From Dryocola sp032000125 (GTDB lineage Bacteria > Pseudomonadota > Gammaproteobacteria > Enterobacterales > Enterobacteriaceae), in contig DAMALH010000009.1 of the NCBI GenBank assembly GCA_032000125.1, forward strand, positions 49,853 to 113,852: DNA of 64,000 bases, given 5' to 3'. The notes under the pieces were generated by a model. That model was not told the origin of the DNA, searched no databases, and saw only the letters and a program-made list of their open reading frames with translations. The translations under genes and the position numbers were made by a program. This document shows, piece by piece, positions 33,257 through 41,569 of the stretch; position 1 is the first letter of the stretch; every line of letters starts with the position of its first letter.

Positions 33257-33760
33257 ATGAGTACCGCTAAACTGGTAAAAACCAAATCTACAAATCTGCT
33301 CTATACCCGTAATGATGTAGCGGATAACGAGAAAAAAGCCACCATCGAGCTGTTGAATCGTCAGGTAATTCAGTTCATCGATCTGTCCCTGATTACCAAA
33401 CAGGCTCACTGGAACATGCGCGGTGCCAACTTTATTGCCGTCCACGAAATGCTTGATGGCTTCCGTACGGCGTTGACCAACCATCTGGACACCATGGCAG
33501 AACGTGCGGTTCAGCTTGGCGGCGTGGCGCTGGGAACCACTCAGGTCGTCAACAGCAAGACGGCGCTGAAAAGCTATCCGCTGGATATTCATAGCGTGCA
33601 GGACCACTTGAAAGAGCTTGCAGACCGCTACGGCGTCGTAGCTAACGACGTGCGTAAGGCCATCAGCGAAGCAAAAGATGAAGATACTGCGGATATTCTT
33701 ACCGCGGCATCCCGCGATCTGGACCAGTTCCTGTGGTTTATTGAATCTAATATCGAATAA
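33257..33760 (+). CDS. dps: DNA-binding ferritin-like protein Dps
   Basis: 167 residues, nearly identical to E. coli Dps. The Lys-rich N-terminal tail (MSTAKLVKTKSTNLLYTRND) binds DNA. The ferroxidase site residues lie in TKQAHWNMRGANFIAVHEML (His, Asp/Glu). Dodecamer that oxidises and stores iron using H2O2 and compacts DNA in stationary phase. In E. coli it is controlled by RpoS/IHF and OxyR. AAGAGGATG provides the ribosome binding site. Its place upstream of glnHPQ is as in E. coli. Confidence 0.97.
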   Translation: MSTAKLVKTKSTNLLYTRNDVADNEKKATIELLNRQVIQFIDLSLITKQAHWNMRGANFIAVHEMLDGFRTALTNHLDTMAERAVQLGGVALGTTQVVNSKTALKSYPLDIHSVQDHLKELADRYGVVANDVRKAISEAKDEDTADILTAASRDLDQFLWFIESNIE

Positions 33761-33963
33761 TCGCTACGCGATTCTTATGCTCCTTTCCCGCCCGGGGAAG
33801 GGGCATGCACCATTTTAGAGCAGCAAACTGATTAACCCCGCCGCAAAAGTTGCACTCCTGTAATAATCGCATCACACATTCGTTAATGAGTGATTGTTTT
33901 GCCGCCGTAATTCGCGGTAAAACTATGATCCGACCCGCCAGCCAAAAATACGCACCATCATGG

Positions 33964-34010
33964 AGCACCATAACGGTGCATAACGCCCGACTTGCAACCC
34001 ATATTGTGCA
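33964..34010 (+). promoter_or_regulatory. NtrC-like enhancer sites upstream of glnH
   Basis: GCACC-ATAAC-GGTGC (33965-33979) matches the NtrC dyad TGCACC-N5-GGTGCA well, and TGCAA...TTGTGCA (33993-34010) is a weaker second site. Both lie 45-90 bases upstream of the sigma-54 promoter, the usual enhancer position. Confidence 0.72.
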
Positions 34011-34052
34011 ATGTTACAAATCCACATCCTTGCAAAACAATATGTTGTAAAT

Positions 34053-34070
34053 TTGGCACGATTCTTCCAT
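34053..34070 (+). promoter_or_regulatory. Sigma-54 promoter of glnHPQ
   Basis: TTGGCACG with the -24 GG, then five bases, then TTCCAT in the -12 position (consensus TTGCW). The E. coli glnH promoter p2 has the same TTGGCACGATT core. Initiation would fall about 40 bases before the glnH ATG. Confidence 0.8.
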
Positions 34071-34122
34071 GCCGTGCTGGTTGCTGCAGGGGATAGCCCC
34101 ATGGATTAACAAAGGAAATGCT

Positions 34123-34869
34123 ATGAAGTCGATTTTGAAAGTTTCACTGGCTGCACTCACTCTGGCTTTTGCGGTAACGTCCCACGCCGCTGAGAAGAAA
34201 CTGGTTGTCGCGACCGACACCGCATTCGTTCCTTTTGAATTTAAACAAGGCGATAAATACGTCGGTTTCGACGTGGATTTATGGGCCGCCATCGCGAAAG
34301 AATTAAAGCTGGACTACACCCTGAAACCAATGGATTTCAGCGGCATCATTCCGGCTTTGCAAACCAAAAATATCGATCTGGCTCTGGCCGGTATCACCAT
34401 TACGCCTGAGCGCCAAAAGGCCATCGATTTTTCCGATGGTTATTACAAAAGCGGTCTGTTAGTGATGGTAAAAGCCAACAACAACGACATTAAAAGCGTG
34501 AAGGATCTCGACGGCAAAGTCCTTGCGGTTAAGGGCGGCACCGGGTCAGTTGATTACGCGAAAGCCAATATCAAAACTAAAGACCTGCGTCAGTTCCCGA
34601 ACATCGACAACGCCTACATGGAACTCGGCACCAACCGTGCTGACGCCGTGCTGCACGACACGCCAAACATCCTCTACTTCATCAAAACCGCCGGCAACGG
34701 TCAGTTCAAAGCGGTTGGTGATTCACTGGAAGCCCAGCAATACGGTATCGCCTTCCCGAAAGGCAGCGACGACCTGCGCACTAAAGTGAACGGCGCGTTG
34801 AAAACCATCAAAGAAAACGGCACCTATAACGAAATCTACAAAAAATGGTTCGGCACCGAACCTAAATAA
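34123..34869 (+). CDS. glnH: Glutamine-binding periplasmic protein GlnH
   Basis: 248 residues from the ATG at 34123 (AAGGA upstream); the longer frame from 34069 is rejected. Signal peptide MKSILKVSLAALTLAFAVTS ending HAA, mature EKKLVVATDTAFVPFEFKQG. SBP_bac_3 fold; ligand-binding residues occur in ALAGITITPERQKAIDFSDG and KGGTGSVDYAKAN. Delivers glutamine to the GlnPQ ABC importer. First gene of glnHPQ. Confidence 0.97.
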   Translation: MKSILKVSLAALTLAFAVTSHAAEKKLVVATDTAFVPFEFKQGDKYVGFDVDLWAAIAKELKLDYTLKPMDFSGIIPALQTKNIDLALAGITITPERQKAIDFSDGYYKSGLLVMVKANNNDIKSVKDLDGKVLAVKGGTGSVDYAKANIKTKDLRQFPNIDNAYMELGTNRADAVLHDTPNILYFIKTAGNGQFKAVGDSLEAQQYGIAFPKGSDDLRTKVNGALKTIKENGTYNEIYKKWFGTEPK

Positions 34870-34898
34870 TAATTCTAATTTTTTAAAGATTGACCTCA

Positions 34899-34926
34899 GG
34901 GGCGGCTTTCGCCCCTGCTATTTTTG
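34899..34926 (+). other. Intra-operon hairpin between glnH and glnP
   Basis: AGGGGCG pairs with CGCCCCT around a short loop, followed by GCTATTTTTG. Such a hairpin after a binding-protein gene would slow 3' decay or cause partial termination and so give more GlnH than GlnPQ. Confidence 0.65.
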
Positions 34927-34956
34927 AATAAGCCACGGTAAAAATGGGAACACATT

Positions 34957-35616
34957 ATGCAGTTTGACTGGAGCGCCATCTGGCCTGCAATTCCGCTCTT
35001 AATTGAAGGCGCCAAAATGACCCTGTGGATTTCGGTCCTTGGGCTTTGCGGCGGTCTGGTGATTGGTCTGGTGGCAGGCTTTGCTCGCACCTACGGCGGC
35101 TGGATAGCCAACCACATCGCCCTGGTATTTATCGAAGTGATTCGCGGTACGCCAATTGTGGTGCAGGTAATGTTTATTTACTTCGCGCTGCCGATGGCCT
35201 TTAACGACCTGCGCATCGACCCGTTCAGCGCGGCCGTCGTCACCATCATGATCAACTCCGGCGCCTATATTGCAGAAATAACTCGCGGCGCGGTGCTATC
35301 CATTCATAAAGGCTTCCGCGAAGCCGGTCTGGCGCTGGGCCTGTCGAAACGTGAAACCATTCGCCACGTGATTATGCCGCTGGCGCTAAGGCGTATGCTG
35401 CCACCGCTGGGCAACCAGTGGATCATCAGTATTAAAGATACCTCGCTGTTCATCGTTATCGGCGTGGCTGAACTGACCCGTCAGGGCCAGGAAATTATCG
35501 CCGGTAACTTCCGCGCGCTGGAGATCTGGAGCGCCGTAGCGGTCTTCTATCTGATTATTACTTTGGTGCTGAGCTTTGTTCTGCGTCGCCTTGAAAGAAG
35601 GATGAAAATCCTGTGA
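34957..35616 (+). CDS. glnP: Glutamine ABC transporter permease GlnP
   Basis: 219 residues, as in E. coli. HisM/GlnP-type permease with about five membrane segments. The EAA loop is EAGLALGLSKRETIRHVIMP (Glu-Ala...Gly) and the start IPLLIEGAKMTLWISVLGLC is typical. Stop codon overlaps the glnQ GTG start by four bases, so translation is coupled. Confidence 0.96.
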   Translation: MQFDWSAIWPAIPLLIEGAKMTLWISVLGLCGGLVIGLVAGFARTYGGWIANHIALVFIEVIRGTPIVVQVMFIYFALPMAFNDLRIDPFSAAVVTIMINSGAYIAEITRGAVLSIHKGFREAGLALGLSKRETIRHVIMPLALRRMLPPLGNQWIISIKDTSLFIVIGVAELTRQGQEIIAGNFRALEIWSAVAVFYLIITLVLSFVLRRLERRMKIL

Positions 35617-36335
35617 TTGAATTTAAAAACGTCTCCAAGCACTTCGGACAAACCCAGGTGCTGCACAATATCGACCTGAACATCAAACAGGGTGAAGTGG
35701 TGGTCATTATCGGGCCATCAGGCTCCGGTAAGTCCACCCTGCTGCGCTGCATCAATAAGCTTGAGGATATCACCAGCGGTGATCTGATTGTCGATGGCCT
35801 GAAAGTTAACGACCCGAAAGTGGACGAGCGCCTGATCCGTCAGGAAGCAGGCATGGTGTTCCAGCAGTTTTACCTCTTTCCGCATCTTACCGCGCTGGAG
35901 AACGTCGCCTTCGGCCCGATCCGCGTGCGCGGCCTGAAGAAAGAAGCGGCCGATAAACTGGCGAAAGAGCTGTTGGCGAAAGTGGGCCTTGCGGAACGTG
36001 CGCACCACTACCCTTCCGAGCTTTCCGGCGGCCAACAGCAGCGCGTGGCGATTGCCCGTGCGCTGGCGGTCAAACCAAAAATGATGCTCTTCGATGAACC
36101 CACCTCCGCGCTTGATCCCGAGCTGCGCCACGAAGTGCTGAAGGTCATGCAGGATCTCGCCGAAGAAGGCATGACGATGGTTATCGTCACGCACGAAGTT
36201 GGCTTTGCCGCAAAAGTTGCTTCGCGCCTGATCTTCATTGATAAAGGCCGCGTAGCCGAAGATGGCAATCCTCAGGAGCTTATCGATAACCCGCCAAGCC
36301 AGCGTTTGCAGGAGTTCCTGCAGCACGTTTCTTAA
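35613..36335 (+). CDS. glnQ: Glutamine ABC transporter ATP-binding protein GlnQ
   Basis: 240 residues, GTG start overlapping glnP. Walker A GPSGSGKST, Q-loop GMVFQQFYLF, signature LSGGQQQRV, Walker B MMLFDEPTSALD and the switch His in VIVTHEVGF are all present. Powers glutamine import with GlnP. A hairpin of CCTCTCCCTC/GAGGGAGAGG follows at 36345-36369 without a T tract. Confidence 0.97.
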   Translation: MIEFKNVSKHFGQTQVLHNIDLNIKQGEVVVIIGPSGSGKSTLLRCINKLEDITSGDLIVDGLKVNDPKVDERLIRQEAGMVFQQFYLFPHLTALENVAFGPIRVRGLKKEAADKLAKELLAKVGLAERAHHYPSELSGGQQQRVAIARALAVKPKMMLFDEPTSALDPELRHEVLKVMQDLAEEGMTMVIVTHEVGFAAKVASRLIFIDKGRVAEDGNPQELIDNPPSQRLQEFLQHVS

Positions 36336-36458
36336 TGTTTTTCCTCTCCCTCTTCTGAGGGAGAGGCCTCCGCTCCAGATAATTCCCGTTTTCGCGGCCT
36401 TTAATGGCCAGGGACTATACTTTTCCTTTGTCTGATTTTTACAGTCTGGAGAAGTGAC

Positions 36459-38717
36459 GTGCCGTGGATTCTGTTGTTACTATGCAGCCTGCTCAGCTTT
36501 CAAACTCAGGCGGTAACGCTGCCTGCCGCCGCCGTTGCTGCCTCTTCTACCAGCACCAGCGATGCCCCACCCGCCGAACCTAACCTTGAAGAAAAGAAAA
36601 AAGCCTATTCGGCGCTGGCGGACGTGCTGGATAACGACCAGTCAAGAACCGAATTAATCGATCAACTTCGTAAAGTCGCCGCGACCCCACCGCCTGAACC
36701 TGTCCCCGCTATCACGCCGCCAGAAGCCCTTAACGAGGACAAAACGGTGCTGGAAAACTTGACGGACGTGAGCCGTCGCTACGGCGGCGAACTGGCCGGA
36801 CACTTCGCCCAGCTATACCGTAATATCACCGGTTCGCCTTATAAGCCCTTTAACCAGCAAACTTTTTTTAACGCACTCACGCACTTCACGATGCTTGCCG
36901 CTTCCGTCTTCGCCTTCTATGTGCTGGTCCGCTTATGCATGACGCCGGTCTGGCGACACATGGGAAAATGGGGACGCAAAAAAAACCGCGATCGCTCCAG
37001 CTGGTTCCATCTGCCGCTGATGATTATCGCCGCCTTTGTGATTGATTTACTGCTGCTGGCCCTGACGCTCTTTGTCGGCCAGATCTTCAGCGACATAATG
37101 AACGCAGGAAGCCGCACCATTGCGCGCCAGCAAGGCCTGTTTCTCAACGCCTTCGCGCTTATCGAATTCTTTAAAGCGATCCTGCGGCTGATCTTCTGCC
37201 CGCGCTTCCCGGAGCTGCGTCCCTTCCCGGTCAGCGATAGCAGCGCAAAATACTGGAGCATCCGTTTAGCGGGGCTAAGCAGCTTAACCGGCTACGGTAC
37301 TCTGGTCGCCGTGCCTATCATCTCAAGCCAGGTGAACGTGCAGGCCGGCGCCATGAGCAACGTCGCCATTATGCTGTGTATTACGCTTTGGGCGCTGTAT
37401 CTGATTTTCCACAATAAACTGGCTATTCAGCGCAGCCTGAACCGCCTTGCCGATCGATCGATGGCCTTTTTCAGCCTGTTTATTCGCGCCTTTGCGCTTA
37501 TCTGGCACTGGCTTGCCTGCGCCTACTTTGTGGCGCTGTTTTTCTTCTCGCTGTTTAATCCGGGCAACAGCCTGAAATGGATGATGGGCGCGTCCGTGCA
37601 CAGCCTTGCAATCGTCGGCATCGCCGCGTTTGTCTCCGGCATGCTTTCGCGCTGGATTGCAAAAACCATCACGCTTTCGCCGCAGGTACAGCGCAGCTAT
37701 CCCGAACTGCAAAAACGCCTGAACGGCTGGATTTCCGTTTCCTTAAAAATGGCGCGCATCCTCACCGTTTGCGCCGCCGTGATGCTGCTGTTAAACGCAT
37801 GGGGCCTGTTCGATATGTGGGCCTGGCTGACCAACGGCGCGGGGGAGAAAACCGTCGATATTATTATTCGTATTACCCTCATCCTCTTCTTCTCGGCCGT
37901 GGGGTGGACGCTGCTGGCAAGCCTGATTGAAAACCGCCTGTCGTCGGATATACACGGTCGCCCGATGCCAAGCGCCCGCACGCGCACGCTGCTGACGCTG
38001 TTCCGTAACGCCCTGGCGGTGGTGATAAGCACCATCACGATAATGATTCTGTTATCAGAGATCGGCGTAAACATTGCGCCGCTGCTGGCAGGCGCAGGCG
38101 CTTTAGGACTGGCGGTGAGCTTCGGCTCGCAAACGCTGGTAAAAGATATTATCACCGGGATATTTATCCAGTTTGAAAACGGCATGAACACCGGCGACCT
38201 GGTGACCATCGGGCCGATAACCGGCTCCGTGGAGCGCATGTCCATTCGCTCTGTCGGCGTGCGGCAGGATACCGGGGCCTACCACATCATTCCGTGGTCG
38301 TCGATTACCACCTTCGCCAACTTCGTGCGCGGTATCGGTTCGTTTGTGGCCAACTACGATGTGGACAGACAGGAGGACGTTGATAAGGCCAACCGCATTC
38401 TCAAGGAAGCGGTAGCAGAACTAATGGAACAGCAGGATATCCGCATGCTGGTGATCGGCGAGCCTTCGTTCGCGGGGATCGTTGGCCTGACAAACCAGGC
38501 CTTTACGGTACGCGTGTCGTTTACCACGCAGCCGCTAAAACAGTGGACGGTGCGCTTTGCGCTTGATGGGATGGTGAAAAAGCACTTCGACGCGGCAGGC
38601 ATTCGCCCGCCGGTACAGACCGTTCAGGTTATGCAGCCGGGGCCGGACGTCGCACAGGCGATGCAGGCCGCGGAGGCGGCAACCGGAACGCTGCCGCCAG
38701 CAAACCCTACGGTATGA
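36459..38717 (+). CDS. ybiO: Moderate-conductance mechanosensitive channel YbiO (MscM)
   Basis: 752 residues (E. coli YbiO 741). GTG start after CTGGAGAAG gives MPWILLLLCSLLSFQTQAVT, a signal-peptide-like start. A Pro/Ala-rich periplasmic region follows, then about ten membrane segments, and the MscS core: pore helix ALLAGAGALGLAVSFGSQTL, beta domain FENGMNTGDLVTIGPITGSV, and RVSFTTQPLKQWTVRFALD in the C-terminal domain. Releases solutes on osmotic downshock. The stop codon abuts the convergent rlmF gene with no spacer. Confidence 0.94.
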   Translation: MPWILLLLCSLLSFQTQAVTLPAAAVAASSTSTSDAPPAEPNLEEKKKAYSALADVLDNDQSRTELIDQLRKVAATPPPEPVPAITPPEALNEDKTVLENLTDVSRRYGGELAGHFAQLYRNITGSPYKPFNQQTFFNALTHFTMLAASVFAFYVLVRLCMTPVWRHMGKWGRKKNRDRSSWFHLPLMIIAAFVIDLLLLALTLFVGQIFSDIMNAGSRTIARQQGLFLNAFALIEFFKAILRLIFCPRFPELRPFPVSDSSAKYWSIRLAGLSSLTGYGTLVAVPIISSQVNVQAGAMSNVAIMLCITLWALYLIFHNKLAIQRSLNRLADRSMAFFSLFIRAFALIWHWLACAYFVALFFFSLFNPGNSLKWMMGASVHSLAIVGIAAFVSGMLSRWIAKTITLSPQVQRSYPELQKRLNGWISVSLKMARILTVCAAVMLLLNAWGLFDMWAWLTNGAGEKTVDIIIRITLILFFSAVGWTLLASLIENRLSSDIHGRPMPSARTRTLLTLFRNALAVVISTITIMILLSEIGVNIAPLLAGAGALGLAVSFGSQTLVKDIITGIFIQFENGMNTGDLVTIGPITGSVERMSIRSVGVRQDTGAYHIIPWSSITTFANFVRGIGSFVANYDVDRQEDVDKANRILKEAVAELMEQQDIRMLVIGEPSFAGIVGLTNQAFTVRVSFTTQPLKQWTVRFALDGMVKKHFDAAGIRPPVQTVQVMQPGPDVAQAMQAAEAATGTLPPANPTV

Positions 38718-39659
38718 TCATTTAAAGCGCGTGGCGGCCCAGCGAGCACGCTGTGCGTCATTCATAAAGGTCCAGGCGATAAAGCGGCTCTGCTTCTGTC
38801 CCTGGGCCATCTCTTTTTTCACCACTTTCTCAACGCCTGCTTCCTGTAAAACGCGGTATATGGCCGGCAGATTTTCACCTCTGGAGACCAGAGAAGTAAA
38901 CCACATCACCTGGCGGCCAAACGCTTTACTCTCGCTAACCATCCGGCTGACAAAGGCCACCTCTCCGCCCTCGCACCACAGTTCGTGTTCATGCCCGCCA
39001 AAATTGAGCCCCCCCTTCTCATCCTGCCCAAGATTACGGCGTTTGCGCTCGCTGCCGCTGCGGGCGGCTTCTTGAGAATCATGGAATGGCGGGTTACATA
39101 GCGTGGCGTCGAAAGTTTCATTTTTATGGATGATGCCAGGGAAAATGGCCTCCGGCGTTTTCTGGCGGCGCAGACGTATCATGCGGTTTAGTCCCGGATT
39201 GGCATCGATAATCATCGTCGCGCTGCGCAGCGCGTCGGCGTCAATATCCGACCCCGTAAAGCGCCAGCCGTATTCATGCTGCCCGATTAACGGATAAATG
39301 CAGTTGGCGCCGACCCCCACATCCAGTACGCAGGCCTGCGTCGGCACCTTGCCTTCGTTACCTTCGGCCAGCAGATCCGCAAGATGATGAATATAATCCG
39401 CACGGCCCGGCACCGGCGGGCAGAGAAAACCTTCAGGAATATCCCACTGCGAAACAGCGTAAAAATGCGCCAGCAAAGCCTGGTTCAGCGCTTTCACCGC
39501 CAGAGGATCGGCGAAATCCACCGTGCTATCACCGTGCGGACCCGTTTTGATAAATGCTGAAAGCGCCGGGCAGCTTTGCTGCAGGGCGGCAAAATCATAG
39601 CGGCTACGGTGGCGGTTACGCGGGTGCAGGCCCGGTTTGGTGGTGGCAGGGGTTTTCAT
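38718..39659 (-). CDS. rlmF: 23S rRNA m6A1618 methyltransferase RlmF (YbiN)
   Basis: 313 residues from the ATG at 39659, with GGAGAAG upstream; a longer frame to 39791 is rejected by alignment to E. coli (308). S-adenosylmethionine motif I is VLDVGVGANCIYPLIG, and the N6-adenine methyltransferase motif NPPF is in DATLCNPPFHDSQEAAR. Other family segments are PGLHPRNRHRSRYDF and KKEMAQGQKQSRFIAWTFMN. Methylates A1618 of 23S rRNA. Convergent and directly adjacent to ybiO. Confidence 0.93.
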   Translation of the reverse strand: MKTPATTKPGLHPRNRHRSRYDFAALQQSCPALSAFIKTGPHGDSTVDFADPLAVKALNQALLAHFYAVSQWDIPEGFLCPPVPGRADYIHHLADLLAEGNEGKVPTQACVLDVGVGANCIYPLIGQHEYGWRFTGSDIDADALRSATMIIDANPGLNRMIRLRRQKTPEAIFPGIIHKNETFDATLCNPPFHDSQEAARSGSERKRRNLGQDEKGGLNFGGHEHELWCEGGEVAFVSRMVSESKAFGRQVMWFTSLVSRGENLPAIYRVLQEAGVEKVVKKEMAQGQKQSRFIAWTFMNDAQRARWAATRFK

Positions 39660-39749
39660 CGCGGCTTCTCCTTGTGTGGGCGCGTAAGATACTCTGTGAA
39701 GCCTGCGGGGTAAATACGCCGCGCCAATTTCACCACTGAAAGAGGTAAT

Positions 39750-40376
39750 ATGTCTGCGAAAAGGTATTACTACGAACCTGCGGCCGGTCATGGTTTACCG
39801 CACGACCCGCTGAACGCCATTATTGGGCCACGCCCGATCGGCTGGATAGCCTCCCTCAATCCACAAGGCCAGCGCAATCTCGCGCCCTACAGCTTTTTTA
39901 ACTGCTTTAACTATCGCCCGCCGATCGTTGGCTTTGCCAGCAGCGGGTGGAAAGACAGCGTGCAGAACATCCTCGACACCGGTGAGTTCGTCTGGAACCT
40001 GACTACTCGCGAACTTGCCGAACAGATGAACGAAACGTCCGCAACGCTGCCGCGTGGAGAAGATGAGTTTGCCCACGCCGGGTTAACAGCGGTGCCGGGG
40101 CGGAAAGTGAAAGCGAGCCTGGTAGCAGAAAGCCCGGTTAACTTTGAGTGCCGCCTCTCGCAGTGTATTCAGCTAACCTCCGCAGACGGCGTGGCTATCG
40201 AAACCTGGCTGGTGCTGGGCGAAGTCGTTGCGGTACACATCGACGAAAGCCTGCTCAAAGATGGTATTTACCAGACCGCGCAGGCAAACCCCGTGCTGCG
40301 AGCGGGTGGCCCTTCGGCTTATTACACCATCGAAGCCTCTCACCGTTTTGACTTAATCCGCCCGGATGCAAGATAA
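39750..40376 (+). CDS. Flavin reductase-like domain protein (FMN-binding split barrel)
   Basis: 208 residues. The flavin reductase-like fold is indicated by NAIIGPRPIGWIASLNPQGQ, NLAPYSFFNCFNYRPPIVGF and NFECRLSQCIQLTSADGVAI. Such proteins bind FMN and reduce flavins or serve as oxygenase partners; the substrate here is not known. E. coli has fiu-ybiX-ybiI around this place, so the gene represents different content. It is divergent from rlmF (90 bases between starts) and followed by a terminator-like hairpin. Confidence 0.82.
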   Translation: MSAKRYYYEPAAGHGLPHDPLNAIIGPRPIGWIASLNPQGQRNLAPYSFFNCFNYRPPIVGFASSGWKDSVQNILDTGEFVWNLTTRELAEQMNETSATLPRGEDEFAHAGLTAVPGRKVKASLVAESPVNFECRLSQCIQLTSADGVAIETWLVLGEVVAVHIDESLLKDGIYQTAQANPVLRAGGPSAYYTIEASHRFDLIRPDAR

Positions 40377-40383
40377 GTTAAGC

Positions 40384-40412
40384 AAAATCAGCCACCTTTA
40401 CGTGGCTGATTT
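40384..40412 (+). terminator. Terminator-like hairpin after flavin reductase-like gene
   Basis: AATCAGCCAC pairs with GTGGCTGATT around a CTTTAC loop, followed by TGTAATGGGTTTG. The T tract is short, but the stem is ten base pairs and lies seven bases beyond the stop. Confidence 0.65.
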
Positions 40413-40552
40413 GTAATGGGTTTGTCAACTTATGTCGTTCAAAAAACGCGCACAACTCGGTCAATTATTTGCGTCTTTTTATCCCGGCTTTCCACCTACA
40501 CTTTCAGAGTTGATGAAACAGTAATCAACGACCGGAGTCTCAGGAGGATGTG

Positions 40553-40813
40553 ATGAAAAAACTACTGTATTTTTCTACGGTTGTTGCGCTTACGGCGCTC
40601 CCCTTTGCCACCCTTGCAGCCCAGGAGCTGATGAATAACCAAACCGGGCAGCTTCGTGAAGCGGGCACGGTTTCCGCAAACAACGCCCGTAACCTTGACG
40701 ACCTGCAGAACAAGCTGGCTGAAAAAGCCAGGGAACAAGGGGCCGCAGGTTTCGTGATTAACTCCGCCGGCGGCGATAACCACATGTACGGCACCGCCAC
40801 TATTTATAAATAG
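40553..40813 (+). CDS. mcbA: McbA (YbiM), YhcN/DUF1471-family periplasmic protein
   Basis: 86 residues, as in E. coli McbA. Signal peptide MKKLLYFSTVVALTALPFAT ending LAA, then the DUF1471 domain: GQLREAGTVSANNARNLDDL, LAEKAREQGAAGFVINSAGG and the ending GTATIYK. AGGAGG precedes the ATG at 40553. E. coli mcbA is repressed by McbR and affects colanic acid and biofilm. A second member of the family, ybiJ, lies 370 bases downstream. Confidence 0.93.
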   Translation: MKKLLYFSTVVALTALPFATLAAQELMNNQTGQLREAGTVSANNARNLDDLQNKLAEKAREQGAAGFVINSAGGDNHMYGTATIYK

Positions 40814-40849
40814 CGCGCAGCACCGACACGAGATGTTTAACCAAAACTT

Positions 40850-40881
40850 TTGACGGTTTCCTGCGAAGGAAACCGTTTTTC
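40850..40881 (+). terminator. Intrinsic terminator after mcbA
   Basis: ACGGTTTCC pairs with GGAAACCGT around a TGCGAA loop and is followed by TTTTCTTTG. Confidence 0.85.
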
Positions 40882-41180
40882 TTTGCGCTTTCGTCTTGCA
40901 CGCTCACTTCTTATCTCTGCAAGCGTTTGCCTCTGGGCTACAGCCCCTGCGGGTAAAAGAGTAGCAAAAGGTGCGTTTAACAAAGAAAGAATGTGATGAA
41001 CATCACAAAAACAGGCAATGGCGGGTTAATCACTATCTAATTCAATAGCTTATAATATATTCAATTTTTTTGAACAACGTCGTCAATTCTCTTCGATTTA
41101 TTATTCTGCCAGGAAGTGTGACCATAATCACATCGACGGAACAACGTCACCTTAACAGAATAACCTGCAAGAGATTAACT

Positions 41181-41441
41181 ATGAAAACCATCAAATATGC
41201 TGTTGCCGTACTCGCCCTTTCCACGCTTTCTTTCGGCGCGTTCGCTGCACAATCTATCAACCCTGCCGAAGCGCAGAACCTGAATAAAATTGGCGTGGTA
41301 TCGGTACAGGGTGCAACAACGCTGGATGGGCTGGAAGCGCAGCTCGCTCAGAAAGCGCAGCAGGCGGGCGCTAAGGCCTACTCTATCACTTCTGCTAATA
41401 CCAACGGCAGAATGAGCGGTTCCGCTGTTATCTACAACTAA
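41181..41441 (+). CDS. ybiJ: YbiJ, YhcN/DUF1471-family periplasmic protein
   Basis: 86 residues from the ATG at 41181 (AAGAGAT upstream); the upstream extension of the frame is rejected because it precedes the signal peptide MKTIKYAVAVLALSTLSFGA (cleavage after FAA). The DUF1471 core is NKIGVVSVQGATTLDGLEAQ, with the ending GSAVIYN. Function unknown; family members are small stress-related periplasmic proteins. It has a long leader of over 300 bases after mcbA, with its own promoter likely near 41040-41060 (TATAATA). Confidence 0.92.
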   Translation: MKTIKYAVAVLALSTLSFGAFAAQSINPAEAQNLNKIGVVSVQGATTLDGLEAQLAQKAQQAGAKAYSITSANTNGRMSGSAVIYN

Positions 41442-41525
41442 GCTGTAGAAGAGAGTTTTACCCCCTGAAATGCTTTGCTTTACCCTCATCTGGAGCTCTG
41501 CTCCGACCCTTGATGTAACCCTTGT

Positions 41526-41556
41526 TGCCTGCGGACTTTACCGCAGGCTTTTTTTT
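41526..41556 (+). terminator. Intrinsic terminator after ybiJ
   Basis: CCTGCGG pairs with CCGCAGG around a six-base loop, followed by eight Ts, 85 bases beyond the ybiJ stop and just before the convergent ybiB 3' end. Confidence 0.88.
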
Positions 41557-41569
41557 GCCTGCGGCAGCG

